NCBI GenBank assembly: GCA_045222555.1
Contig: JBGUYY010000091.1
Coordinates: 62,001 to 126,000, forward strand
DNA: 64,000 nucleotides
Reading direction: 5' to 3'
Source of the DNA: UBA1756 sp045222555
GTDB taxonomy: Bacteria > Bacteroidota > Bacteroidia > Bacteroidales > WCHB1-69
Shown here one piece after another: positions 1-7,553 of the stretch. Both the position numbers and the translations under genes were made by a program. Numbering within the stretch: the stretch's first letter is position 1; each line of letters opens with the position of its first letter. The notes beneath the pieces were generated by a model. It saw nothing but the letters and a program-made list of their open reading frames with translations, did not search any database and was not told where the DNA came from.

Positions 1-2322
1 TGTTATCGTATCATGGGAGATGTGAAACATGCCAAGAAACAGTACGAGAGTTTGTACAAGAAGAATTATCAGAAGGATAATCCGCTGATTCTTTATCACC
101 TTGGAAATATCTGCATCAACGATGGCGACTATGATGCCGCTTTGAAGTATTATCAGGAGTTCAAGAAGAAAGCTCCCGAGGATCCTCGCGCTGATGTGAT
201 GATTGAGTCGTGCGCCCGCGCCAAGTCGTGGAAGGAAACTCCCACCCGCTACGAGGTGTATCCCATGAAGAAACTCAACACCCGCTACGATGAGTGGGCA
301 CCGCGCTGGGGTAACCCCGACCGCAAGACGCAGATCATCTTCACCTCCAACCGCGACGGCTCCAACGGCAAGGGTACCGACCAGTGGACCGGCCAGGCGT
401 TCTCCGACATCTATGTGTCTGAACTGCCCAAGAGCCGCAACACCGAATGGCCTGGCGATTGGTCTCCCGTGGCCTCCTACGATGACAATCAGGTCATCAA
501 CACCGTGGTCAACGAAGGTGAAGCCTGCCCCAACCAGAAAGCTACCGCCATGTACTATACCTACTGTCCGCAGGACAAGAAAGAGGTGAAAGGCTGCTAC
601 ATCTATGTCACCACCAAGAAAGGCAAAGATTGGACCGAGCCCGAAAAGGTGGAGCTGGGTGTGGATTCTTTCAACTATGTGCATCCCTTCGTTACAGGTG
701 ATGAGCTGACCCTCTTCTTCGCTTCCAACAAGCCCGGTGGTTACGGCGGATATGACCTTTACAAGGTGACCCGTAGCAAGAAATCCAAACCGTTTGCCGC
801 TGCTGACGTGAAGAACTTGGGCAGCGTGGTGAACACCGCCGGCAATGAGGTCTTCCCCGCTCTCCGTGGCGACAGCCTCCTCTATTTCTCCTCCGACGGT
901 CATTACGGCTTCGGCGGTCTCGACATCTACTATTCCGAATTTGTGAACGGCCAGTACCAGACTCCCGAAAACCTGCTTTCACCTATCAACTCCGAGGCTG
1001 ATGAGATTGGTATCATGTTCGATGACGCTCCGGCTATCGACCCGAAATCGAAATCTCCTTATGTTGAAAAGGGTTACTTCTCTTCCAACCGTGCCGGTGG
1101 CAAGGGTGGTGACGATATTTACTACTTCCTGCTCCGTCCGCTGGTTTACACCATCGCCGGTTTCGTGAAGGACGCCTCCAACCTCCAGCCCATCGACGGC
1201 GCTACGGTTGAAATCGTCGGCTCCGACGGAACGACCTACAAGACCAAGACCGATGTCAAGGGTTATTATAAATTTGATAAGGATAAGATTCTCGGCAACA
1301 CCACCTACAGCATGGTCACCACCCGATCGGGTTATTATGCTGAGAACAATACTGCCAGCCAGACCACTGTGGGTTTGAGCGAAAACACCGACCTCAAGCA
1401 GGATTTCAAACTTACCCCGCTGCCGCGCGAACCTATCGTTCTTCCTGAAATTCTTTACGATTTCGACGATGCCACGCTCAAACCGCAATATCAGGATTCC
1501 CTCCTGTTTGTGTATGACATCATGACGCAGAACCCCACCCTCGTAGTGGAACTCCGTTCCCACACTGATAACCGTGGTAATGATGATTATAATGAAAGAC
1601 TTTCTCAGGATCGTGCTCAGGCTTGTGTAGATTACCTTATCAATGAGAAGGGGGTTGACAAGAACCGTATCAGTCCGAAAGGTTATGGTGAATACATGCC
1701 GCGCGTGCTCACCAGCGACATGACGGTGACTTACAACAGAAAACAATATACCTTCAAGAAAGGTACGAAGCTGACGGAAGACTACATCAACAGCCTGTCC
1801 CCGAAGGATTATCAGGAGGCTGCCCACCAGCTCAACCGTCGTACCGAGCTCTACATCCTCCGCGACGACTATGTGCCGGGCGGCGATACCATCGCTCCGG
1901 TGGTGGATGCCGGTCAGATCAATGTGTACAGTCACAAGTCTATCCCGGTCAGCATCTCTAAGGGTGTGGTGAAGGGTGCCTGCTACGCCAACAACAAGAC
2001 CTTCAACTTCGAGATGGTTCTGGGCGACACGGTCTATATGAACCATGCCGACGCTATGCGCTTCCTCAAGGATCACATCGTCTCTATCGACGATTTCGAT
2101 GCTAAGGCCGCCGCTATCAATGAAGAAGATGGTCAGATTATTGAGAACTCGATCCTGACGCTGAAGAACTTCAACATGGGTGACAATGAGGCTGAGAATG
2201 TGAAGGTGGTGGTGAAGAAAGGTCTTACCTCATCCTTCCTCGTCGGCGAGGGCTTCCTTACCCGTACCTTCGGTAACTTCACGGTTGACAAAGCTAAAAA
2301 AGTCATTATATTTGAAAAATAG
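1..2322 (+). CDS. PorE-like OmpA-family protein (TPR, beta-propeller, CRD, OmpA), 5' end missing
   Basis: The reading frame is open to base 1, so the true start lies outside the window. Numbering from the ATG at base 13, I see TPR-like helices (about 10-65), a PD40/WD40-like propeller with repeated TSNR, FASNKPGG and YFSSNRAGG motifs (about 100-370), a carboxypeptidase-regulatory-like beta domain (about 377-455) and an OmpA peptidoglycan-binding domain (about 477-616, with SHTDNRG and LSQDRA). This domain order matches PorE of the type IX secretion system, known to bind peptidoglycan under the outer membrane; PorE identity is inferred. Unusually, about 130 residues follow the OmpA domain and resemble a degenerate retropepsin-like fold (see findings). 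The OmpA domain also carries an insertion near residues 570-600. It is followed with overlap by namZ, so it heads a cell-wall operon. Confidence 0.85.
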   Translation, partial: CYRIMGDVKHAKKQYESLYKKNYQKDNPLILYHLGNICINDGDYDAALKYYQEFKKKAPEDPRADVMIESCARAKSWKETPTRYEVYPMKKLNTRYDEWAPRWGNPDRKTQIIFTSNRDGSNGKGTDQWTGQAFSDIYVSELPKSRNTEWPGDWSPVASYDDNQVINTVVNEGEACPNQKATAMYYTYCPQDKKEVKGCYIYVTTKKGKDWTEPEKVELGVDSFNYVHPFVTGDELTLFFASNKPGGYGGYDLYKVTRSKKSKPFAAADVKNLGSVVNTAGNEVFPALRGDSLLYFSSDGHYGFGGLDIYYSEFVNGQYQTPENLLSPINSEADEIGIMFDDAPAIDPKSKSPYVEKGYFSSNRAGGKGGDDIYYFLLRPLVYTIAGFVKDASNLQPIDGATVEIVGSDGTTYKTKTDVKGYYKFDKDKILGNTTYSMVTTRSGYYAENNTASQTTVGLSENTDLKQDFKLTPLPREPIVLPEILYDFDDATLKPQYQDSLLFVYDIMTQNPTLVVELRSHTDNRGNDDYNERLSQDRAQACVDYLINEKGVDKNRISPKGYGEYMPRVLTSDMTVTYNRKQYTFKKGTKLTEDYINSLSPKDYQEAAHQLNRRTELYILRDDYVPGGDTIAPVVDAGQINVYSHKSIPVSISKGVVKGACYANNKTFNFEMVLGDTVYMNHADAMRFLKDHIVSIDDFDAKAAAINEEDGQIIENSILTLKNFNMGDNEAENVKVVVKKGLTSSFLVGEGFLTRTFGNFTVDKAKKVIIFEK

Positions 2323-3499
2323 TTTTCAAAAAGTAATTGCAATCCTTATCGTTCTTACGATAGCTGTCACTCCCACAATGGCTCAGCCTATTGTGGGAGC
2401 GGCTTTAATGGACGAGTATGTTCCCCAGCTGGAGGGGAAAAAAGTGGCTGTTTGTGGCAACCACACCTCCCTCGTGGGCACTACCCACCTGGTGGATACG
2501 CTGCTCTCTCTCGGCGTGAAAGTCACCAAGATTTTCTGTCCGGAACATGGCTTCCGGGGCGAGGCCGAGGCGGGCGCCAACATTCAGTCGTCCACCGACC
2601 CGGCCACGGGTCTTCCCATCATCTCCCTCTACGGAAGCAACAAGAAACCCACGCCCGAGCAGGTCAGCGGCCTCGATGTGATTCTGTTCGACATACAGGA
2701 TGTGGGCTGCCGGTTCTACACCTATATCTCAACCCTCACCTATGTGATGGAGGCTGCGGCGGAGAATGGCGTCGCTGTCATCATTCTCGACCGCCCCAAC
2801 CCGAACGGTTACTTCGTGGACGGCCCCGTTCTGGATCCGAAATATCGCTCTTTCGTGGGCATGCACGCCATACCGGTGGTACACGGCATGACCATTGCCG
2901 AGTACGGACTGATGGTGAACGGCGAGGGCTGGCTGGCCGACAGCGTGCGCTGCGATCTGTCGGTGGTGAAGATGGCCTACTACGACCACACCACCCGCTA
3001 CTCGCTGCCCGTTGCGCCGTCGCCCAACCTGCAGACCGATGAGGCCATTTACCTCTATCCCTCCCTCTGCCTTTTCGAGGGCACCTGCATCAGTTTGGGG
3101 CGCGGCACCGACCATCCGTTCGAGATGTACGGGCATCCCGATCTGACCGTCGGCGACTACCATTTCACCCCCCATCCCATCAAGGGCGTGTCGGAAAATC
3201 CGCCCCTCAAAGGACGCGACTGCCGGGGCTTTTCGCTCACCGAAACCGCCCATGCTATGCTCGATTCCACCAACTGTTTCAACTTGGAGTATCTGCTGAC
3301 GGCCTACCAGAATTTTCCGAACAAAGAGACCTTCTTCCTCAAAAACGGCTTCTTCAACAAGCTGGCGGGAAGTGGCGAGCTGAAGCGACAGATGGAGGCG
3401 GGTGAGAGCGCCGAGCAGATTCGGGCCTCGTGGAAGCCGCAGTTGGAGGCCTTCAAGAAAATCAGAGCTCAATATTTACTTTATCCCGATTTTGAATAA
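2312..3499 (+). CDS. namZ: Exo-beta-N-acetylmuramidase NamZ family (DUF1343), secreted
   Basis: Family members remove terminal N-acetylmuramic acid from peptidoglycan fragments during wall turnover. The protein carries the family's conserved CPEHGFRGEAEAG, FDIQDVGCRFYTY and DRPNPNG blocks. A signal peptide ending near TPTMAQ sends it to the periplasm. No suitable ATG precedes the signal peptide; I choose the TTG at 2312 (MKNSFQK...), while a TTG at 2285 would add nine residues. Either start overlaps the end of the upstream PorE-like gene. The stop overlaps the next gene's ATG by one base (TAATG), which suggests translational coupling. Length of about 395 residues is normal for the family. Function is assigned by family. 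Confidence 0.88.
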   Translation: MKNSFQKVIAILIVLTIAVTPTMAQPIVGAALMDEYVPQLEGKKVAVCGNHTSLVGTTHLVDTLLSLGVKVTKIFCPEHGFRGEAEAGANIQSSTDPATGLPIISLYGSNKKPTPEQVSGLDVILFDIQDVGCRFYTYISTLTYVMEAAAENGVAVIILDRPNPNGYFVDGPVLDPKYRSFVGMHAIPVVHGMTIAEYGLMVNGEGWLADSVRCDLSVVKMAYYDHTTRYSLPVAPSPNLQTDEAIYLYPSLCLFEGTCISLGRGTDHPFEMYGHPDLTVGDYHFTPHPIKGVSENPPLKGRDCRGFSLTETAHAMLDSTNCFNLEYLLTAYQNFPNKETFFLKNGFFNKLAGSGELKRQMEAGESAEQIRASWKPQLEAFKKIRAQYLLYPDFE

Positions 3500-4086
3500 T
3501 GGCCTTCCCCGCTTTCGACACAGATATCTTTCTCTTTTTCAACGGGATGCACGCCCCGTGGGCCGATAAATTCTTCATTATTGTCACCAACACATGGACG
3601 TGGTTGCCTGTTTATTTGGCTGCTATCTTCTTTATTTTCAAGAAATTCAAGAAAAAAAGCTTTTGGGTGTTGCTTACGGTGGCATTGGTGATTTTGTGTA
3701 CCGACCAGACCTGTAATTTGGTGAAGCGCACGGTGCAGCGGCCTCGCCCGTCGCACACGCCCGAGTTGGCCGAAAATATCCAGCTGGTGCGGCAGTCGAA
3801 TGGCGAATATTATCGGGGCGGGCACTACAGTTTTCCCTCCGGACATGCCGCCAATACGGCCGCTTTCGCGCTGTTTTTGATGCTCTTTTTCAAGGAACAG
3901 CGTCGTTGGCTTATCCCCACGGCCATCGCCTGGAGCCTGTTGCTCTCCTACAGCCGTCTCTATTTGGGCGTGCACTACCCAATCGATATTTTCTGTGGCT
4001 GGTGCGTGGGCGTTTTCTGGGCGGTGCTACTGTCCTTCCTTTGTCTTCGTTTTTTTATCCAAAATAATCAAAATCATCATCCATGA
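3499..4086 (+). CDS. PAP2-family membrane phosphatase
   Basis: An integral membrane phosphatase of the PAP2 superfamily. The three acid-phosphatase motifs are visible: KRTVQRPRP, PSGHAAN and SRLYLGVHYPID, which supply the Lys, Arg, Ser, His and Asp residues of the active site. There are about five hydrophobic segments. Likely substrates are undecaprenyl pyrophosphate or another lipid phosphate; placement after namZ favours lipid-carrier recycling in wall synthesis, but this is inference. Its start overlaps the namZ stop by one base and its stop overlaps the next ATG by four bases (ATGA). Confidence 0.88.
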   Translation: MAFPAFDTDIFLFFNGMHAPWADKFFIIVTNTWTWLPVYLAAIFFIFKKFKKKSFWVLLTVALVILCTDQTCNLVKRTVQRPRPSHTPELAENIQLVRQSNGEYYRGGHYSFPSGHAANTAAFALFLMLFFKEQRRWLIPTAIAWSLLLSYSRLYLGVHYPIDIFCGWCVGVFWAVLLSFLCLRFFIQNNQNHHP

Positions 4087-4451
4087 AACGACTTATCCTT
4101 TTGGCATTTGCCATCCCAGCATTCCTCTTATTTTCGTGTAATGGCGGTCCAGCCATTCCGGGTAACGATGCCTCCACAACGGGTAGCGACAGCACGGCGG
4201 TAGAGTCTGTGGAAGAGAGTGCGGGCTGCCAGGCGGTAAAGAAGCTGGTTACCGACTACAAGATGCGGGTGAATATGGCCAAGGATTGTGATGCGCTGAT
4301 GTCCTGCCAGGTGAACTTCACCCGTGAGCTGGATGAAGTGTACCAACAGCATGAAGAGCTTTCAGCCGCGGAAAAGGCGAGCGTGCAAAACGACATCACC
4401 TCATTAGGAATGCTGATCAACAAGAAAAAGACGGAGTTGGGCTGCCAGTAG
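4083..4451 (+). CDS. Small lipoprotein, unknown function
   Basis: 122 residues with a type II signal peptide and lipobox LLFSC (Cys at residue 19). The mature part starts with a Gly/Ser/Thr-rich linker followed by a helical domain with two Cys residues (near DCDALMSC) and a Cys near the C terminus, which could form disulfides. I recognise no named family. It is the last gene of the tightly overlapping operon with namZ and the PAP2 phosphatase, so a periplasmic wall-related role is possible. A 173-base gap follows, with no convincing terminator. Confidence 0.75.
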   Translation: MKRLILLAFAIPAFLLFSCNGGPAIPGNDASTTGSDSTAVESVEESAGCQAVKKLVTDYKMRVNMAKDCDALMSCQVNFTRELDEVYQQHEELSAAEKASVQNDITSLGMLINKKKTELGCQ

Positions 4452-4624
4452 CCGCGGGGTAGGCGAGTGGTGTCGGTGATGAGATGGGGTTATATTACCA
4501 GGAGATAGCCTTATTTCATTTCTCGTACATCAAACTCTCGACAAATTTTGTCTGTTATTAGTTTATGTTGTTTCGCAAGTATTAGTTTTTGACGTTGCAA
4601 AGTTGCATTTTTTTTATTCTCCCA

Positions 4625-5632
4625 TTATTTATCCCTGAATCTTTCTTCCAATTCGTGAATTTTCACCAGCAAACGGTCAAAAGTGGGTTTCTCCCCATAG
4701 ATCATGGTTTCGCACATATAGTGATAGTCTTCTTCCCAGGTCGATAGCACATTCGTTGGCGGAACCAGCATGATTTCTTTGCGAAAATCTCGGGTATAGT
4801 CCACATTTTTAACAGATGTATAAATGCTCCGATGATGCTGGATGCTGTTCCACAAGTCATCGTCCTTTATGGCATCAACAGCGAATGTCATATCCATCAT
4901 ACGCTCTAAATCATACAGATGACGAGACCGATGGTCGGCTTTGTCGGCATGTTCGTTTGCAGAAAACAGCTCATGTAACAAGCAGGCCTTCTCCAAAAAT
5001 GTTTTTTTGGGTGCAGCGGTGGTTATTAGCGGATTCTGAACGGAAGTCCGTATGTTGGGGTAGTTGGTTTCTACCATACTTTGGACGTACAGCGGGATTG
5101 TCGGCTCCATCAATGAACGCGCCCCGACTTCAAGAACTACTACATTCTTCAAATAATCGTATCGCTTTGACACAACGGATGGATACTTCACATAAATGCG
5201 GCGTGGTTCCGGATATGTGGCATCGCCTGTGCCTTCGGGTTCGACAGAAACTTCCAAAAACTGTGACAGGTTATGTGATTGTATGACGTTCTCGAGTTTT
5301 GGAGCAAGCTGTTGTTCTACAAACAATGAAGACTCTTTGCGAAGACGCTTAATTTGCTTTTTTGTCAGGTCACCAGTGAGACCGAATAGAGCAGAGTTAA
5401 CTGCAATGTCAATGTCTTCAGAAAAACGTTGAATGAGGTTGCCTGCTTTGCTCAAGGATGTGCCTCCTTTGAACAGGAAATCGTCGTGTGAATCAAGACA
5501 GAAAAGCAATTGCAAAATGCATGTAACCCACAGGTCTTTTTCAATGGCGGCTGCAGGCAAACCGATCTGATTCTCAGTTGCATTCAGAATCAGACGTTTC
5601 TGTTCAATAGGCAGTATGTAAAAATCATTCAT
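4625..5632 (-). CDS. AbiEii/AbiGii-family nucleotidyltransferase toxin
   Basis: 335 residues. The N-terminal region has the nucleotidyltransferase signature of this toxin family: FKGGTSLSK (residues 54-62) and RFSEDIDI (69-75, with Asp73 and Asp75), plus the conserved AAIEKDLWV block near residue 30. Family members act as toxins in type IV-like toxin-antitoxin/abortive infection systems; MenA-type relatives transfer nucleotides to tRNA. The gene begins inside the 3' end of the upstream antitoxin gene (eight-base overlap), the normal AbiE order. Catalytic motifs look intact, so the toxin is probably functional. Antiphage activity is not shown by sequence alone. Confidence 0.9.
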   Translation of the reverse strand: MNDFYILPIEQKRLILNATENQIGLPAAAIEKDLWVTCILQLLFCLDSHDDFLFKGGTSLSKAGNLIQRFSEDIDIAVNSALFGLTGDLTKKQIKRLRKESSLFVEQQLAPKLENVIQSHNLSQFLEVSVEPEGTGDATYPEPRRIYVKYPSVVSKRYDYLKNVVVLEVGARSLMEPTIPLYVQSMVETNYPNIRTSVQNPLITTAAPKKTFLEKACLLHELFSANEHADKADHRSRHLYDLERMMDMTFAVDAIKDDDLWNSIQHHRSIYTSVKNVDYTRDFRKEIMLVPPTNVLSTWEEDYHYMCETMIYGEKPTFDRLLVKIHELEERFRDK

Positions 5633-6230
5633 CGTACAGTTTGTTTATGAGTTTTCTAATCCAGACAGACATCAGTTTCAAGTCCATTTCAGATATGCGC
5701 GGTTGTTCTTGAAGCAAGTTTTTCAGGGTATTGCGCTGTTCTGTCGAGAGGTTGTCTTTGCCGATTTCTTTGAGTGCCACCGAAAGAAGTTGGGCAAAAG
5801 AGTTCTCAAAGGCGAAGTTTTTGGGCGCTGCGTGCTTGAAAAGGATTCCTCTGCCATTGCGTATTTCAATTTTACGACTTTCACCGCTGGTAAGGAAGAC
5901 AGCATTCATCGGAATTTGTGTGCTGAGTCCGAGTTTGTTCACCGCATAGGCACCCGCCGGCACAATTTTTGCTTTGTCGCGTTTGGCAATGGCTTGGGCT
6001 ATATCATCAAAACTGGGGTAGATAACGCCCAATCCCAATTCGGTGTCAATTTTGGGGTAACAGTAAATCCCTCTTGCCACACGAATAATAATGGACTCTT
6101 TCGTTAGCCGTTCGATGGCTTTTTGGACTGCTTCAGCTGTTCCATAGTGCGCAAAACGGGCTGGCGTAAAAGCGGTTCCCCTTCCGCATTTTCTTAATGA
6201 ATCAAATATTTTGTTCTCAATAGATTGCAT
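5625..6230 (-). CDS. AbiEi-type antitoxin / DUF6088 transcriptional regulator
   Basis: 201 residues. The N-terminal 80 residues look like a winged-helix unit (AVQKAIERLTKESIIIRVARGIYCYP), followed by the C-terminal region typical of DUF6088, the antitoxin partner of AbiEii toxins. Known AbiEi proteins repress their own operon by binding inverted repeats at the promoter. Such an inverted repeat lies just upstream at 6241-6287. The stop overlaps the toxin start by eight bases, indicating coupled expression. Confidence 0.87.
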   Translation of the reverse strand: MQSIENKIFDSLRKCGRGTAFTPARFAHYGTAEAVQKAIERLTKESIIIRVARGIYCYPKIDTELGLGVIYPSFDDIAQAIAKRDKAKIVPAGAYAVNKLGLSTQIPMNAVFLTSGESRKIEIRNGRGILFKHAAPKNFAFENSFAQLLSVALKEIGKDNLSTEQRNTLKNLLQEQPRISEMDLKLMSVWIRKLINKLYDE

Positions 6231-6240
6231 GTAATATTTT

Positions 6241-6287
6241 TATAAAATATGTCGCAAAAATACAATATTTTCACGACATATTATATA
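6241..6287 (-). promoter_or_regulatory. Promoter and inverted-repeat operator of the AbiE pair
   Basis: Two 14-base arms, TATAAAATATGTCG (6241-6254) and the mirrored CGACATATTATATA (6274-6287), match at 13 of 14 positions as inverted repeats. On the minus strand a TATTTTTGC box of the Bacteroidetes -7 type occupies 6262-6254, overlapping the promoter-proximal arm. The antitoxin start codon is at 6230, about ten bases further. This is the expected arrangement for AbiEi autorepression. Confidence 0.7.
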
Positions 6288-6334
6288 ATATTTTCAAAAA
6301 AAGACTATTTTCCATCTTTTCTCGCCAACGCATG

Positions 6335-6598
6335 TCATTTCCCCTTCTTCTTGAACTTCTCCCAAAATAGCGGCTCGTCATCGAATTCAAATGTGCACCA
6401 TGCTGCTCCAAGTATGCTTGTCGGTAACCAAATGTACCAAAAGCTTAAAATTTCACTCCAGGGGAGTGGCCCCATTCCTTTAGAACTAAAAAAATGAAGG
6501 GGCACTGTCAATCCTAAAATAAAGATGCAGAACATGATAGCAAATCTTATTATTCTAGTTTTGTTTTTTGGCTTCATTATTGCTGGTTTTTCATTCAT
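6335..6598 (-). CDS. Small membrane protein, unknown
   Basis: 87 residues with two hydrophobic segments (about 17-38 and 48-68) and a Lys-rich C-terminal tail. No family recognised. It starts 25 bases after the stop of the lipoprotein gene at 6624-7034 on the same strand, so the two may be co-transcribed. It is AT-rich like its neighbours. It ends about 100 bases before the AbiE operator. Confidence 0.5.
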   Translation of the reverse strand: MNEKPAIMKPKNKTRIIRFAIMFCIFILGLTVPLHFFSSKGMGPLPWSEILSFWYIWLPTSILGAAWCTFEFDDEPLFWEKFKKKGK

Positions 6599-6623
6599 AG
6601 TATCCGAATGAAAAAAAAGAATT

Positions 6624-7034
6624 TTACTGTAATGAGGGGGAATCGTTTGTGTACCATTTCACAACAGAATCATAAGAAAGTTCACTGTGTGAATAATAAC
6701 GCAAAACAGAGTCCAATGAAATCCCTTTCTTTTTTCTTTTGACGACTTCTTGATGATAAAATCGATAATACTCTTCTTCACCTTGCCAATTTTCGAAGTA
6801 CCAAATCTCCGAATTATCATATTCCTCCTTTGTCATAATATGATCGGGTGATGTGCCTATAGTGGTATCTCCTGCTGTCAACTCATTCAAACTATCTTTA
6901 TGAAGAAGTACGTTAGTGAAGGGAATACTATCTGAAACATTATTATCTGACACAGTATCTGCGTGTTTCTGACAGGAATATAGAATGGTAAAAGCAAATA
7001 CAGAAAGAATAAAAAGAGAGGTTGTTCTTTTCAT
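6624..7034 (-). CDS. Small lipoprotein, unknown
   Basis: 136 residues with a clear lipobox (ILYSC, Cys at about 21). The mature part is acidic and rich in Tyr, Trp, Asp and Glu (EIWYFENWQGEEEYYRFY). No family recognised. I see no strong promoter box in the 60 bases upstream. Its low GC relative to the neighbouring DUF4175 operon suggests it belongs with the AbiE accessory segment. Confidence 0.6.
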   Translation of the reverse strand: MKRTTSLFILSVFAFTILYSCQKHADTVSDNNVSDSIPFTNVLLHKDSLNELTAGDTTIGTSPDHIMTKEEYDNSEIWYFENWQGEEEYYRFYHQEVVKRKKKGISLDSVLRYYSHSELSYDSVVKWYTNDSPSLQ

Positions 7035-7094
7035 AACTTTTCCAATAAGCTATGGGAAATGAGATCTAGTTGATTTGTCCTAAAATTCCTTTCA

Positions 7095-7541
7095 TCATCG
7101 TTGAAGCTGCTTCACCGTGTTGTGGGCGAGGATTTCGGCGCGGTCGGCAACCGGGAAGGTGGGCGTCATCATGATGTCGAGCCACAACTCGCGGCCGTCG
7201 TTGCGCAGCTCGCGGCTGTCGGTGAGTTGGCTGACGATGAAACCTGCCGTTTCGGCATCCTCGAACGTGGCAGTGTCAATCATGCGGGCAATGTCGCCGA
7301 GACTTTGCGGGGCGAGCACCTGCACCGACACGCGGTCGTTCTGGATGTAGAAGTTGATGGCAAACTCGTCGTTCTGGTTCTCGAAAGTCCGCTCCATCAG
7401 CGAAACGAGCTCGTGCATGCCGTACGACAATACACCGAACTGCTCTTCCAGCCCGAAACTGTCGCAAAGGTTTTCAATGGCACCCAATACGCGGCCTTGG
7501 GCGTTTTGTAAGTTAAGGTTTTGGATTTCAATGGTATACAT
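7095..7541 (-). CDS. Conserved small cytoplasmic protein, possibly a degenerate GHKL-fold protein
   Basis: 148 residues, no signal peptide. The order of elements (a helix with HELVSLMERTF, a strand with AINFYIQNDRVSVQV, then AGFIVSQLTDSREL and a final DGRELWLDIMM strand) recalls the ATP-binding fold of anti-sigma/histidine-kinase proteins, but the usual Asn and DxGxG ATP motifs are absent. This is a weak structural guess. The start is 12 bases after the stop of the DUF4175 gene, so it is the last gene of that operon. Confidence 0.65.
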   Translation of the reverse strand: MYTIEIQNLNLQNAQGRVLGAIENLCDSFGLEEQFGVLSYGMHELVSLMERTFENQNDEFAINFYIQNDRVSVQVLAPQSLGDIARMIDTATFEDAETAGFIVSQLTDSRELRNDGRELWLDIMMTPTFPVADRAEILAHNTVKQLQR

Positions 7542-7553
7542 GGTGGTGCGGTT

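Noticed and set aside
979..2076. Long open frame (365 codons) on the minus strand inside the PorE-like gene
   Set aside because: It is antisense to a well-supported gene; long opposite-strand frames recur here because of biased third-codon positions. No family match.
4597..4618. TGCAA/TTGCA pair followed by a T-run after 4451, considered as a terminator
   Set aside because: Five-base stem with two-base loop is too small to be credible.
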